Below, piece after piece: positions 8,154 through 16,454 of a DNA stretch of 64,000 nucleotides. The stretch lies in contig NZ_FUZZ01000007.1 in the NCBI RefSeq assembly GCF_900168065.1, positions 62,001 to 126,000 of the forward strand, written 5' to 3'. A program made the translations under genes and the position numbers. The DNA is from Chitinophaga ginsengisegetis. Its GTDB lineage: Bacteria; Bacteroidota; Bacteroidia; Chitinophagales; Chitinophagaceae. The notes below the pieces were generated by a model that was not told the origin of the DNA, ran no database searches, and saw nothing but the letters and a program-made list of their open reading frames with translations. How positions within the stretch are numbered: position 1 is the first letter of the stretch; each line of letters begins with the position of its first letter.

Positions 8154-9437
8154 ATGATCTTAATTGTAGATGATAAGCCGGAAAATATACTGTCTATCAG
8201 GAAAACCCTTGAACTATACCAGTTCGAAGTGGACACTGCGCTGTCTGGTGAGGAAGCGCTGAAAAAAATACTTAAACATAATTATACCCTTATCATCCTG
8301 GATGTGCAGATGCCCAGCATGGATGGCTTTGAAGTAGCGGAAGCACTCTCCGGACACAGTAAGGCGAAAGACATTCCGATTATATTCCTGTCGGCCGTAA
8401 ATAAAGACAAACGCTTTATTGTAAAAGGATATGACTCCGGCGGGATCGACTATATCACCAAGCCGGTAGATCCTGACATCCTCCTGATGAAAGTAAAAAC
8501 ATTCTCCCGTCTTTATCAGCAATCACAGGAACTGAAGCTAATGCATCAGTCGCTCAAAGAAGAAGTAGAAGTAAGAAAGCTCGCGCAGGAAGCACTGATT
8601 GCACACCAGCAGCAGGTAAATGAAATGCTGGAGCAGAAAGTAAGGGAAAGAACGGAAGAACTGAGAGAGATTAATAAATCGCTGGAAGCCAGTAACCACG
8701 ACCTGCAACAGTTTGCGTCCGTTGCTTCTCATGATCTGAAAGAACCCTTGCGGAAGATTCAGCTTTTCGGTGCTATTTTAAGAGACAAGTTTCTGCATAC
8801 AGACCCTAACGCCCTTTCCTATATGGAAAGGATTGTAGGGTCGTCAGAACGCATGGCAAGGCTCATCAACGACCTGCTGAACTATTCCCGTTTATCCGGG
8901 GTAAGCATAAACGAAGTTACCGACTTCAATAAAATTATCCAGGAGATCCTGGTGGACCTGGAGCTGATGATTGTTGAACGGGACGCGATCATCACTGTGG
9001 AAAAAATGCCTCAGATTGAAGCGGTTCCGGGGCAAATACGCCAGGTGTTTCAAAACATCATCAGCAACGCATTAAAGTTTTCGCGGAAAGATATACCCCC
9101 TCAGATAGATATCACCGCAGATATCGTAACGGATCTAAACCCCGACAGTGCAGCCTTTGAGGGAGGTCAATACTGCCGCATCGTTATCCGCGACAACGGA
9201 ATCGGGTTCAATGAAAAATATCTCTCTAAAATATTTACCATCTTCCAGCGTCTCCACACTTCCGATCTTTATGAAGGGACCGGCATCGGGCTGGCTATCG
9301 CTAAAAAAGTAATTGATAAACACGGCGGACTTATCACCGCCAGGAGCAGGGAAGGAGAGGGCGCTACCTTCATCATCGTATTACCTCTGAAACAAGCCAG
9401 GCCCGTGGCCACCAGTTTGAGCGACGCATTTGCCTGA
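8154..9437 (+). CDS. Receiver-histidine kinase fusion
   Basis: A soluble 427-residue protein. An N-terminal receiver has acceptor Asp50 in I-L-D-V-Q-M-P and K in I-T-K-P. A coiled coil (about 120-185) leads to a HisKA domain with His193 in A-S-H-D-L-K-E-P, the phytochrome-type signature. The ATPase has N-I-I-S-N-A-L-K-F, D-N-G-I-G-F and G-T-G-I-G-L. There is no membrane segment, so it takes its input through the receiver, probably from the upstream hybrid kinase. It starts 79 bp after cheB and ends before a terminator and a tRNA gene, closing the plus-strand signalling cluster. Confidence 0.9.
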   Translation: MILIVDDKPENILSIRKTLELYQFEVDTALSGEEALKKILKHNYTLIILDVQMPSMDGFEVAEALSGHSKAKDIPIIFLSAVNKDKRFIVKGYDSGGIDYITKPVDPDILLMKVKTFSRLYQQSQELKLMHQSLKEEVEVRKLAQEALIAHQQQVNEMLEQKVRERTEELREINKSLEASNHDLQQFASVASHDLKEPLRKIQLFGAILRDKFLHTDPNALSYMERIVGSSERMARLINDLLNYSRLSGVSINEVTDFNKIIQEILVDLELMIVERDAIITVEKMPQIEAVPGQIRQVFQNIISNALKFSRKDIPPQIDITADIVTDLNPDSAAFEGGQYCRIVIRDNGIGFNEKYLSKIFTIFQRLHTSDLYEGTGIGLAIAKKVIDKHGGLITARSREGEGATFIIVLPLKQARPVATSLSDAFA

Positions 9438-9460
9438 TCGCCGCCGGGTACACACATAAA

Positions 9461-9488
9461 AAAAGCCCGACACATTGTGTCAGGCTTT
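9461..9488 (-). terminator. Terminator for the tRNA-Ala transcript
   Basis: A hairpin (AGCC-x-GACAC against GTGTC-x-GGCT, with one mismatch) is followed on the minus strand by a run of seven T. It lies just 3' of the minus-strand tRNA gene and may also stop the plus-strand kinase operon, with a weaker T tract on that side. Confidence 0.75.
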
Positions 9489-9493
9489 ACGGG

Positions 9494-9566
9494 TGGAGGA
9501 TAACGGGCTCGAACCGTTCACCTCAAACATGCCATGCTTGCGCTCTACCAGATGAGCTAATCCCCC
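9494..9566 (-). tRNA. tRNA-Ala (anticodon GGC)
   Basis: The minus strand folds as a full cloverleaf: acceptor GGGGGAT/ATCCTCC, D arm GCTC-loop-GAGC, anticodon stem CAAGC/GTTTG with loop ATGGCAT (anticodon GGC, alanine GCC/GCU codons), and T arm AACGG-TTCGAAC-CCGTT. The discriminator is A. The CCA end is not encoded. A terminator follows directly. Confidence 0.95.
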
Positions 9567-9622
9567 GTTTATTGCTTTCTTCGGGATGCAAAAATATATT
9601 TTTTCCTGTAAACACCAACATT

Positions 9623-10042
9623 TTATAGAAAATCTTTGAAAATTCCTTCCACAGTTTCCTTTAAATCCTTTAACAATAAGGGTTTCCGGAGCAATTTAAT
9701 TACCATAGGATTCGCGTTGGTACGGGTAATATCTCCATAATCCAGGGAGGACGACACCATTACGATATGACATTGGGACTTAATCTTACTGGGGTAGGAA
9801 TCAAATGCCTGCAGAAATTCAAAGCCATCCATCTCCGGCATCTGGATATCCAGCAGGATTACAGTAGGCGGAATTTTGGGAAGGGCAATATTGGAAGATA
9901 GGAATTCCAGTGCCTTATTGGCATTTACAAACGAAATCACCGTTCTGCTGATTTGTTGAAATCCGATCAACTTCTCATGCAGCAACAAATCAATCTCATT
10001 GTCATCAATCAATATGACTCGCAGGTCAGGTATCGAATTCAT
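9623..10042 (-). CDS. Single-domain response regulator (receiver)
   Basis: With the start at ATG 10042 the protein has 139 residues, all one receiver: D-D at 13-14, acceptor Asp65 in L-L-D-I-Q-M-P-E-M-D-G and K in L-R-K-P. An upstream in-frame start (10084) would add 14 residues before the domain, deep inside the previous gene. The chosen start overlaps the end of the receiver-kinase gene by 17 bp, a sign of translational coupling, so that kinase is the likely phosphodonor. No output domain is present. Confidence 0.85.
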   Translation of the reverse strand: MNSIPDLRVILIDDNEIDLLLHEKLIGFQQISRTVISFVNANKALEFLSSNIALPKIPPTVILLDIQMPEMDGFEFLQAFDSYPSKIKSQCHIVMVSSSLDYGDITRTNANPMVIKLLRKPLLLKDLKETVEGIFKDFL

Positions 10043-11123
10043 TTCTGTTAGGGATGGTAATTTCAAATTGGGTGCCCTCTCCATACTTGGACTCTACATT
10101 GATGGTACCGCCTATCTTACTCAGCGCTTCCTTAACAATATACAAGCCAATACCACTGCCCGGTTTATTATTATTTTTGGACCGGAAGAACATCTTGAAA
10201 ATATTGTTCAGATGTTCACTTAAAATTCCGATCCCGTTATCACGTATACAGATGGTTGCTTTGTGAGGTTCCACTTTAACCGCCAGGTTGACCATTGGAT
10301 TTGTTTCCTCCGGCTTCTGGTATTTAACAGCATTTGAAATAAGATTGTTTAAAATAACACTGATCCGGAAGGTATCTCCCCTGAAATCAACCGCCTGCTC
10401 CACGTTGGTTTGAAAACGGATCTGGGTATTCTGCGGTTTAAACGCAGTGATGCAGTCGTTCAGCAGCGTGTTGAAATCAATTCTTTCATATTCTATCTCC
10501 AGCCGGGAATTGCGGTAATACTCAATGATCTTCTGGATAAAATCATCCAGCTTTAACACACAGGTTTCTACCATGTTTATATAACCATTGGGATCTACCA
10601 CGGAATTATCCAGCCTGGACAGATTGATAATACCCAGCACAGACATTAGCGGGGAACGGAGGTCATGTGAGGTGGAATAAATAAACCGGTTCAGTTCATC
10701 GTTCGTTTTCTCCAGCTCTTCTATCTTTTCCCGGAGCTGCTTCCGTGTACGGTATATTTCGTAAGCGTTATTAATGGTTTTATGCAGCTCATGTTCATCC
10801 CAGGGCTTCTTAATATAAGAGTAGATGTGCCCTTTGTTAATGGCATCGATAATATCTTCCACATCGGTATAACCGGTCAGCAAAATACGCATCGGGTCGG
10901 GCAGGGTATCTTTAATTTCATTGAAGAATTCCACACCCGTAGATACTGGCATTTTCTGATCTGCGATGATAATATGTACCATGATCTCCTTCAGCAGCAG
11001 TTTGCCTTCCTGTGCTGAAGTAGCCGTGTAAATTTCATAACTTCTGCGAAAGCTTGCTTTAAACGCATTCAGATTATGAATCTCATCATCTATGTATAAT
11101 ATTCTTATGCGGTTTTCTTTCAT
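10026..11123 (-). CDS. Receiver-histidine kinase fusion
   Basis: This 365-residue soluble protein has a receiver (1-120, acceptor Asp55 in I-A-D-Q-K-M-P, the RpfG/HD-GYP-like type, with I-K-K-P-W) and a short coiled coil. HisKA follows with His153 in S-T-S-H-D-L-R-S-P, then an ATPase with N-L-I-S-N-A, D-N-G-I-G and G-S-G-I-G-L. It lies 20 bp after the 7TMR kinase and overlaps the next receiver gene, so the three form a relay operon. Its receiver is strikingly like the lone receiver at 62081-62545 (shared Y-I-D-D-E-I-H-N-L-N-A-F-K-A-S-F-R-R). Confidence 0.9.
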   Translation of the reverse strand: MKENRIRILYIDDEIHNLNAFKASFRRSYEIYTATSAQEGKLLLKEIMVHIIIADQKMPVSTGVEFFNEIKDTLPDPMRILLTGYTDVEDIIDAINKGHIYSYIKKPWDEHELHKTINNAYEIYRTRKQLREKIEELEKTNDELNRFIYSTSHDLRSPLMSVLGIINLSRLDNSVVDPNGYINMVETCVLKLDDFIQKIIEYYRNSRLEIEYERIDFNTLLNDCITAFKPQNTQIRFQTNVEQAVDFRGDTFRISVILNNLISNAVKYQKPEETNPMVNLAVKVEPHKATICIRDNGIGILSEHLNNIFKMFFRSKNNNKPGSGIGLYIVKEALSKIGGTINVESKYGEGTQFEITIPNRNEFDT

Positions 11124-11143
11124 TAAAAGACCCTTATGGTTAA

Positions 11144-13297
11144 TTACGATAAATGATTTGCGATACTGAGTGGTAAATATATAATAAATTCCGCTCCTTC
11201 ACCGGGCGCCGAATTCACAACTATCTTCCCTTTATGCTTCTCAATGATACTGAATACGATAGATAATCCCAGCCCGGTACCTTCCCCTACATCTTTGGTG
11301 GTGAAAAAAGGATCAAAGATCTTTTCCCGCACGGCTTCCGACATACCAATACCGGTATCTTTGATGGTAATAACAATGAAACTGTTCTCCTGCCTGGTAG
11401 TGATGGAGATGAATTCATTGTGATGTTCCTTCTTGCTTTTGATAGCGTTCAGCGCATTGCTGAAAATGTTCATGAACACCTGGTTTATTTTACCGGCGTA
11501 ACATTCTATCTTCGGCAAGCCCGCATAATCCTTTATAATGTTCACATAAGGTGGTATGGCATTGCGAAGCAATACCAGCGTAGAATCCAGTCCTTCATGG
11601 ATGTCGATGGATTTTACCTCGCTTTCATCCAGCCTGCTGAAAGTGCGTAAGCCCTTCACAATTTCTGCGGTGCGCGCTGCACCATCTTCTATGCCTTTGA
11701 TAAGCGAAGAAATTTCTTCGTGGATATAATCAATATCAATTTCTTTCTTGAACAGGGCAATATCAGCCAGCGATTTTGAGATATCGGTACTCACAGGTAA
11801 TTCATCATAGCGGTTTAACAGCTCTCTCAGATCAGCAATATCCAGTTTCAGCGGTTTGATATTGGAGGTAACAAAGTTGATCGGGTTATTGATTTCATGC
11901 GCAATACCAGCCGTAAGCTGACCAAGCGATGCCATCTTCTCCTTTTCCACCAGCCGGGTTTGGGCATCTTTCAGGTTTGTTAACGCATTGTTCAGTTCCA
12001 GGTTGGTAGCCTGCAGGTCTTCAGTTCTGTCTTTTACTTTACTTTCCAGTATGATGTTTTGTTCCCTTACCAGTCTTTCATTTTCCTGAGAAATAGCCAG
12101 TGCCATTTGCTGTGATGCTTCTTTTTCCGCCTTAAACACATTGATCTTATGTGCCAGTGCAAACGACAGCAACAGTACTTCCACACCGGAGCCGATCTGC
12201 AGCGCATAATAGGTGAAGTTGTTATATGGCAGGACATTGAAATTGCGCAGTACGAAAACGAAAATACTGATCAGGAATATTGACCAGGCTATCAGGAAGA
12301 AACGCGCCGCATTTACCCCCTTCAGGCTGATACGGTAGGCAACAACAAAGGCCATTACCGCCGCCAGGAAAGCATCCAGCTGCACCAGTATCTGCGCGTA
12401 ATTATACATGTCCAGGAAAGTAGGTATGAAGCAAAGCAGGTACAGTACAATCACTGCATTCATCAGCTTATGCCCCAGCGGGTAATTCACTTTGGTAGAC
12501 AGGAACTGCTGAATAAATACCAGCGCCGTAAGACCATTGAATACCGGCACCAGTACCGTGGCATGCATGGCCAGCCAGGGACTGTTGGGATACAGGAAAC
12601 GGAAGGAGTACCCCTGCAGCGTTACCTGGGTAAGGCCCACGCAAATAATATAACTCACGTAAATGAGGTAGCTGTTGTCGCGGGTGGATATATAAATGAA
12701 GAGATTATAAAAGGCCATCGCCAGGATAACGCCCACGTATATACCAAAAATCAGCTCGCGTTTGTTGTTCTTTTCAAAGATGCTTTCCGGGGTGCCCAGG
12801 TAAATAGGTAGCTGCAACTGTTCTCCTGCCTTTACTTTCAGATAGAACTGCCGCGTTTCATTGGGCAGCAGCCGTATTGGGAAATGATAGTTCTGATGAT
12901 CATATCCCCGGTTTTTGTAAGCGGTAAACTCCCCCAGGCGCGTTTGCCTGATAGTGCCGTCCGGCAACAGTTCGTATAGCGTGATATCATCAATAATAGG
13001 GTATTCTACTTCCAGCAATAACTTCTCGGCTTTCGACTGGTTGTTGATGGAAAACCTGGCCCATTGCGTATAGGGTGTGATCTGCAGGTTGGGTACCTCC
13101 TGTCCGGAAACTTTAAACGCCTGCATGGGAGCGGAGGCGATTGTGAGGGTGTCTGCCTTGTCGGTATACAGCTCAAGATATCCACCTATCTGCAGCAGCG
13201 ATCTACTGTTTTTGAACACAACAGGTTGTGCCGTTACATGAAACAGGACTAACAGGGTAAAGATTGACCATAAACCAACAATCTTGGACAGCATCAC
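11144..13297 (-). CDS. 7TMR-DISM sensor histidine kinase
   Basis: The 717-residue protein starts with a signal-like helix (about 5-23) and an extracellular beta-sandwich domain of the 7TMR-DISMED2 type (about 30-180, with W-A-R-F-S-I-N-N). Seven closely spaced membrane helices follow (about 185-400), then a coiled coil (about 400-455). HisKA has His467 in G-I-A-H-E-I-N-N-P, and the ATPase has N-A-L-N-A-I, D-T-G-I-G and G-T-G-L-G-L. The family is thought to sense carbohydrates or other small ligands at the surface; the ligand here is not known. It heads a minus-strand operon with a receiver-kinase and a receiver. Confidence 0.9.
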   Translation of the reverse strand: MMLSKIVGLWSIFTLLVLFHVTAQPVVFKNSRSLLQIGGYLELYTDKADTLTIASAPMQAFKVSGQEVPNLQITPYTQWARFSINNQSKAEKLLLEVEYPIIDDITLYELLPDGTIRQTRLGEFTAYKNRGYDHQNYHFPIRLLPNETRQFYLKVKAGEQLQLPIYLGTPESIFEKNNKRELIFGIYVGVILAMAFYNLFIYISTRDNSYLIYVSYIICVGLTQVTLQGYSFRFLYPNSPWLAMHATVLVPVFNGLTALVFIQQFLSTKVNYPLGHKLMNAVIVLYLLCFIPTFLDMYNYAQILVQLDAFLAAVMAFVVAYRISLKGVNAARFFLIAWSIFLISIFVFVLRNFNVLPYNNFTYYALQIGSGVEVLLLSFALAHKINVFKAEKEASQQMALAISQENERLVREQNIILESKVKDRTEDLQATNLELNNALTNLKDAQTRLVEKEKMASLGQLTAGIAHEINNPINFVTSNIKPLKLDIADLRELLNRYDELPVSTDISKSLADIALFKKEIDIDYIHEEISSLIKGIEDGAARTAEIVKGLRTFSRLDESEVKSIDIHEGLDSTLVLLRNAIPPYVNIIKDYAGLPKIECYAGKINQVFMNIFSNALNAIKSKKEHHNEFISITTRQENSFIVITIKDTGIGMSEAVREKIFDPFFTTKDVGEGTGLGLSIVFSIIEKHKGKIVVNSAPGEGAEFIIYLPLSIANHLS

Positions 13298-13363
13298 GAA
13301 ATAGATTAAGTATCAGGCTTGAATTTATATGTTTTTTCAGAAATACCGGCCCCGATTAATTGT

Positions 13364-14062
13364 TTATGGGGTAAAATGTGCGTGTGTAGGGATCCGGAGG
13401 CTATAGTTTACCTCGTAGGAACCCTTTGGACCCACTTCTATTTTAGACTGCATTGGATTTTCACGCAGGTCTGAAATCAGTAATTTTTCTTTTGGATCGG
13501 CATGTGGCAGGTCGTAGCAATCGTTGATCACCATAGCGGTAGCCAGGAAGTCGTCTTTCGGGTAAAAGAACGTACCATTGTTTCCCAGTGATTCATCTAT
13601 TACAAAACCTACGCGTTTTCCTACCCGGGTGGTGATAGGAGCGCACAATACATGATAGGTGTCTATTGGTAGCTGTGCGCCCAATACAACACCCACTCTT
13701 GCCAGTACCTGGCTGCCGATTCCCATTCCGGCCACTTCTTTGGAATTCCACATTCCGCAGATCTCAGCACTACCTTTTTTTACGTATGAATATATTTTTG
13801 GATCGTATTTGCCTATCGCCGTTTCAATGGGCAGTGGCAACACGCCGTCAGCAATCTGCACGCGTGCCCCACCATATGTTTTGGTACGAGTATCGTCCTC
13901 CACTATGATCACTATTGTATTTTCATGTTGCATCCAGTCAGCACTGCCGGATGTTACCTGGGCAATACCGAAATAGATTTCCAGCAACTTGAGGTGACCG
14001 GTATAAAATCTCATGCAAGCCTCAGGATCATCCGGAGCCCTAAATACCCTTACATTAATCAT
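13364..14062 (-). CDS. GNAT-like / N-acyl amino acid synthase-like acyltransferase
   Basis: I do not recognise this 232-residue protein with certainty. The middle has a GNAT-style layout: a strand with G-G-A-R-V-Q-I (about 84-90), then E-I-C-G-M-W-N-S, then the glycine-rich A-G-M-G-I-G-S-Q-V-L-A-R, which resembles the acyl-CoA-binding motif A of GNAT enzymes and the FeeM / autoinducer-synthase branch. The C-terminal 50 residues are Pro- and charge-rich. It lies 38 bp downstream of, and in line with, a ThiF/E1-like gene, so the two are probably co-transcribed. An inferred role is moving an acyl or amino group onto a substrate activated by that partner. It could instead be a protein of unknown enzymatic class. 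Confidence 0.5.
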   Translation of the reverse strand: MINVRVFRAPDDPEACMRFYTGHLKLLEIYFGIAQVTSGSADWMQHENTIVIIVEDDTRTKTYGGARVQIADGVLPLPIETAIGKYDPKIYSYVKKGSAEICGMWNSKEVAGMGIGSQVLARVGVVLGAQLPIDTYHVLCAPITTRVGKRVGFVIDESLGNNGTFFYPKDDFLATAMVINDCYDLPHADPKEKLLISDLRENPMQSKIEVGPKGSYEVNYSLRIPTHAHFTP

Positions 14063-14100
14063 GACATTGCGGAATAGCGCTTATACAAGGCATAAGTATG

Positions 14101-15198
14101 TTAAACAATCAACTGCTCGAAATCTATGTAATACCTGCCTGAACTCTTTAACTGATCCAGGGCAATGCGACGGCATGTGTCGGCCACCAGTGCTCCTCCC
14201 AGTACAACTGAAGAGGCCAGCTGGGGCCAGGTGGTAATAGTTTTACCAATCTCACCCAGGGAAAATTTCATCCTGGAGGATGCCTTGTCCAGCGCCAGCA
14301 TGGGGCTGAAAATAGGGAGTTTCTCCGCATCCGTCAAACCCTTTAAGGTGTCAATATCCACCTCCGGTATCAGACCGTGCATAAGCGGCCTGTCCGGTTC
14401 AAGATCAAACCGCTCAATATCTATCATACCTCTGTCGTTCATTTCCATAACAACTGGTATTTTCAGTGCCTTTGCCTTTATTCTGCTTAATATCTTAATA
14501 TCCACACCATCACACTCTTCCACGAAAATGTCCAGCACACCGCCATTGGTAAAGAAGTCGTCCATGTTGGCTTCAGTCATGCCATCCTGGTAAATGCTTA
14601 CTTTGATGAAGGGGTCCAGCTCCGCAATTTCCCGGGCAGCTATTACCACTTTCGGCAACTGGATATTATGTACCCCGCAACGGATCCGGTTCATGTTGGT
14701 CAGCTCCAGCCGGTCGAAGTCCGCCAGCCGTAATTCGCCGCAGATACGCTCCATCACCAGGGTTAGTGCGATGGATTGACCAACCGACAGGCCCACAATG
14801 CCGATCTTCTTTTTGGATAATACCGCAATTTCTTCCGCCGTAATTTTATGCTGGTTCCTGCTGGTACGTAGCTCAATAAACTCCGCTTCATTTACCAGGT
14901 GCACTACGTGATCACTCCAGGGATAATATACCCATACCCCATATTTTTCCGGGGAAACTCCAGCAAGATGTGCCTGTACTTTTTCCTCGTACTCCGCGGC
15001 AGTCAAGCGTTTAGTAGGATTCCTGATTTTCATCAGCTCCTTTAACTGAGAGTCGATATGGTCGTTAATTCGTAGGTGCGGACGGGTTTTCAGAAGGGTT
15101 TCGAAGGACTGAAGGTCTTGTGCCTTCTTCAAATCATAAAAAACAGGCTTATAGTCATTGTTTTCAACCTGTTGTTTCCTTAGGTACTCTTGTATCAT
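14101..15198 (-). CDS. ThiF/E1-like adenylating enzyme (resembles the N-terminal half of the Rv1355c family)
   Basis: E1-like enzymes use ATP to adenylate a carboxyl group, often the C-terminus of a ubiquitin-like protein or a small acid. The Rossmann core starts near residue 130 with K-I-G-I-V-G-L-S-V-G-Q-S, a relaxed glycine loop. D-F-D-R-L-E-L-T-N-M-N-R (160-171) follows, where the Asp, Glu, Asn and Arg are the standard ATP-binding set, then E-E-C-D-G-V-D near 234. The first 120 residues are an N-terminal extension. From memory, the Rv1355c family joins such a domain to a C-terminal nitroreductase; here the nitroreductase is missing and an acyltransferase-like gene follows at 38 bp. No ubiquitin-like gene is nearby. 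Confidence 0.72.
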   Translation of the reverse strand: MIQEYLRKQQVENNDYKPVFYDLKKAQDLQSFETLLKTRPHLRINDHIDSQLKELMKIRNPTKRLTAAEYEEKVQAHLAGVSPEKYGVWVYYPWSDHVVHLVNEAEFIELRTSRNQHKITAEEIAVLSKKKIGIVGLSVGQSIALTLVMERICGELRLADFDRLELTNMNRIRCGVHNIQLPKVVIAAREIAELDPFIKVSIYQDGMTEANMDDFFTNGGVLDIFVEECDGVDIKILSRIKAKALKIPVVMEMNDRGMIDIERFDLEPDRPLMHGLIPEVDIDTLKGLTDAEKLPIFSPMLALDKASSRMKFSLGEIGKTITTWPQLASSVVLGGALVADTCRRIALDQLKSSGRYYIDFEQLIV

Positions 15199-15647
15199 GT
15201 TTCCTGCTTTATCGAGGTTGGGCCAGGATTGCTTGCACTGGATTACGCTATATCATCGTGTGTAAAGCAATTCCTGTTGCTCTTTAGTATTCGCTTAAAA
15301 TATTAATTATATATGTGATCGGTTATTACGTTGGCGTATTGGCGGGTTAATGAACAGGTTTCTTTGTTTGCCTGCCAGGCCCGGGATAAATATATCTGGC
15401 AATCATACAATTAACTACAATTCATCATTGCAATCATGATATGAATGTATGGTAAAATAGTAATTTAATATGAAAACAAAGTAAAAGTTTCCCTTTATTT
15501 TGATATTAAATCCTCATTTTTATACTTTTACCTTACTTTTAATATTACTTTTCATCTCTCCCCACCAAAGAGATTTGGTTTAATATTTGCGGCTTTCCCC
15601 GCCTGACTCGATCTTTATTACTCAATAATATATTTAAATAATAAAAC
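15199..15647. other. Gene-free divergent region between the E1-like gene and sod
   Basis: This 449 bp stretch has no convincing open frame. It becomes very AT-rich from about 15410 on. It must hold promoters for both divergent genes. AATATTTG at 15582-15589 is one base off the Bacteroidota -7 box for sod, but no TTTG sits at the right distance. I see no hairpin or repeat that stands out. Confidence 0.6.
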
Positions 15648-16376
15648 ATGGATAAGAGAGAATTTCTCAAGCTTACCAGTCTTGCCGGCGCCGCCATCCT
15701 GAGCGGGCCATTGAGCAGCCTGGCCACTTCTTCTGTATCCGGACAGCCGGCCTTTGCCGATCCTAAAGCACCCTTTGTTCTACCTGCGTTGCCTTATGCA
15801 TATGATGCCCTGGAGCCTCATATCGACAAGCTCACTATGGAAATTCACCACGATAAGCACCATGCTGCCTATGTGAAAAATCTGAACGATAACCTCGCCG
15901 GTACTGCCTTTGCAACACTGTCGCTGGAAGAAATCCTGAACAAAGTAACGGATAAAGATAAAGCCGTTCGCAATAATGGCGGTGGACATTATAATCACTC
16001 CCTCTTCTGGACGTTATTATCTCCCACAAAGAAAACACCTTCTGATAAGCTGAAATCAGCCATCACCAGTGCTTTCGGCAGCTGGGAAACATTCCAGACA
16101 AAATTCAATGATGCCGCAAAAACTGTTTTCGGTTCCGGTTGGGCATGGCTCATCGTTACCCCGGAGAAAAAACTGGCCATCATCAATACCCCTAACCAGG
16201 ACAATCCGCTGATGCATAATATCGTGAAAGATAAAGGCACACCCATCCTGGCACTCGACGTATGGGAACATGCCTACTATCTGAAACATCAGAACAAACG
16301 CCCGGAATATATCGATGCTTTCTGGAACGCTGTAAACTGGGATGAAGTAGAGAAAAGATATAAAGCAGCCGTATAA
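15648..16376 (+). CDS. Exported Fe/Mn superoxide dismutase
   Basis: The enzyme turns superoxide into oxygen and hydrogen peroxide. All four metal ligands are present: His67 (M-E-I-H-H), His117 (Y-N-H-S-L-F-W), Asp204 and His208 (L-D-V-W-E-H-A-Y). Gln184 in T-P-N-Q-D-N-P-L-M is placed as in manganese-type enzymes, so Mn or cambialistic use is favoured. Unlike the usual cytosolic form, it carries an N-terminal leader of about 38 residues with K-R-E-F-L-K and a hydrophobic stretch. This looks like a Tat signal with KR instead of RR, so folded, metal-loaded export is likely. The gene is single and ends at a strong bidirectional terminator. Confidence 0.93.
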   Translation: MDKREFLKLTSLAGAAILSGPLSSLATSSVSGQPAFADPKAPFVLPALPYAYDALEPHIDKLTMEIHHDKHHAAYVKNLNDNLAGTAFATLSLEEILNKVTDKDKAVRNNGGGHYNHSLFWTLLSPTKKTPSDKLKSAITSAFGSWETFQTKFNDAAKTVFGSGWAWLIVTPEKKLAIINTPNQDNPLMHNIVKDKGTPILALDVWEHAYYLKHQNKRPEYIDAFWNAVNWDEVEKRYKAAV

Positions 16377-16391
16377 CTTAATGGATTTATT

Positions 16392-16440
16392 TAATAAAGA
16401 AGAAAGCCCTTCCTAACCGGAAGGGCTTTCTTCTTTATTA
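16392..16440. terminator. Bidirectional terminator between sod and the GT39 gene
   Basis: A near-perfect 22-bp inverted repeat (core AGAAAGCCCTTCC and GGAAGGGCTTTCT) with A-rich and T-rich flanks lies between the ends of two convergent genes. Confidence 0.9.
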
Positions 16441-16454
16441 AATATAATTTACGG

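Noticed and set aside
14101..15198. Thiamine or molybdopterin biosynthesis (ThiF/MoeB) role
   Set aside because: No ThiS/MoaD-like gene or other thiamine or cofactor gene is nearby, and the long N-terminal extension and relaxed glycine loop differ from ThiF/MoeB.
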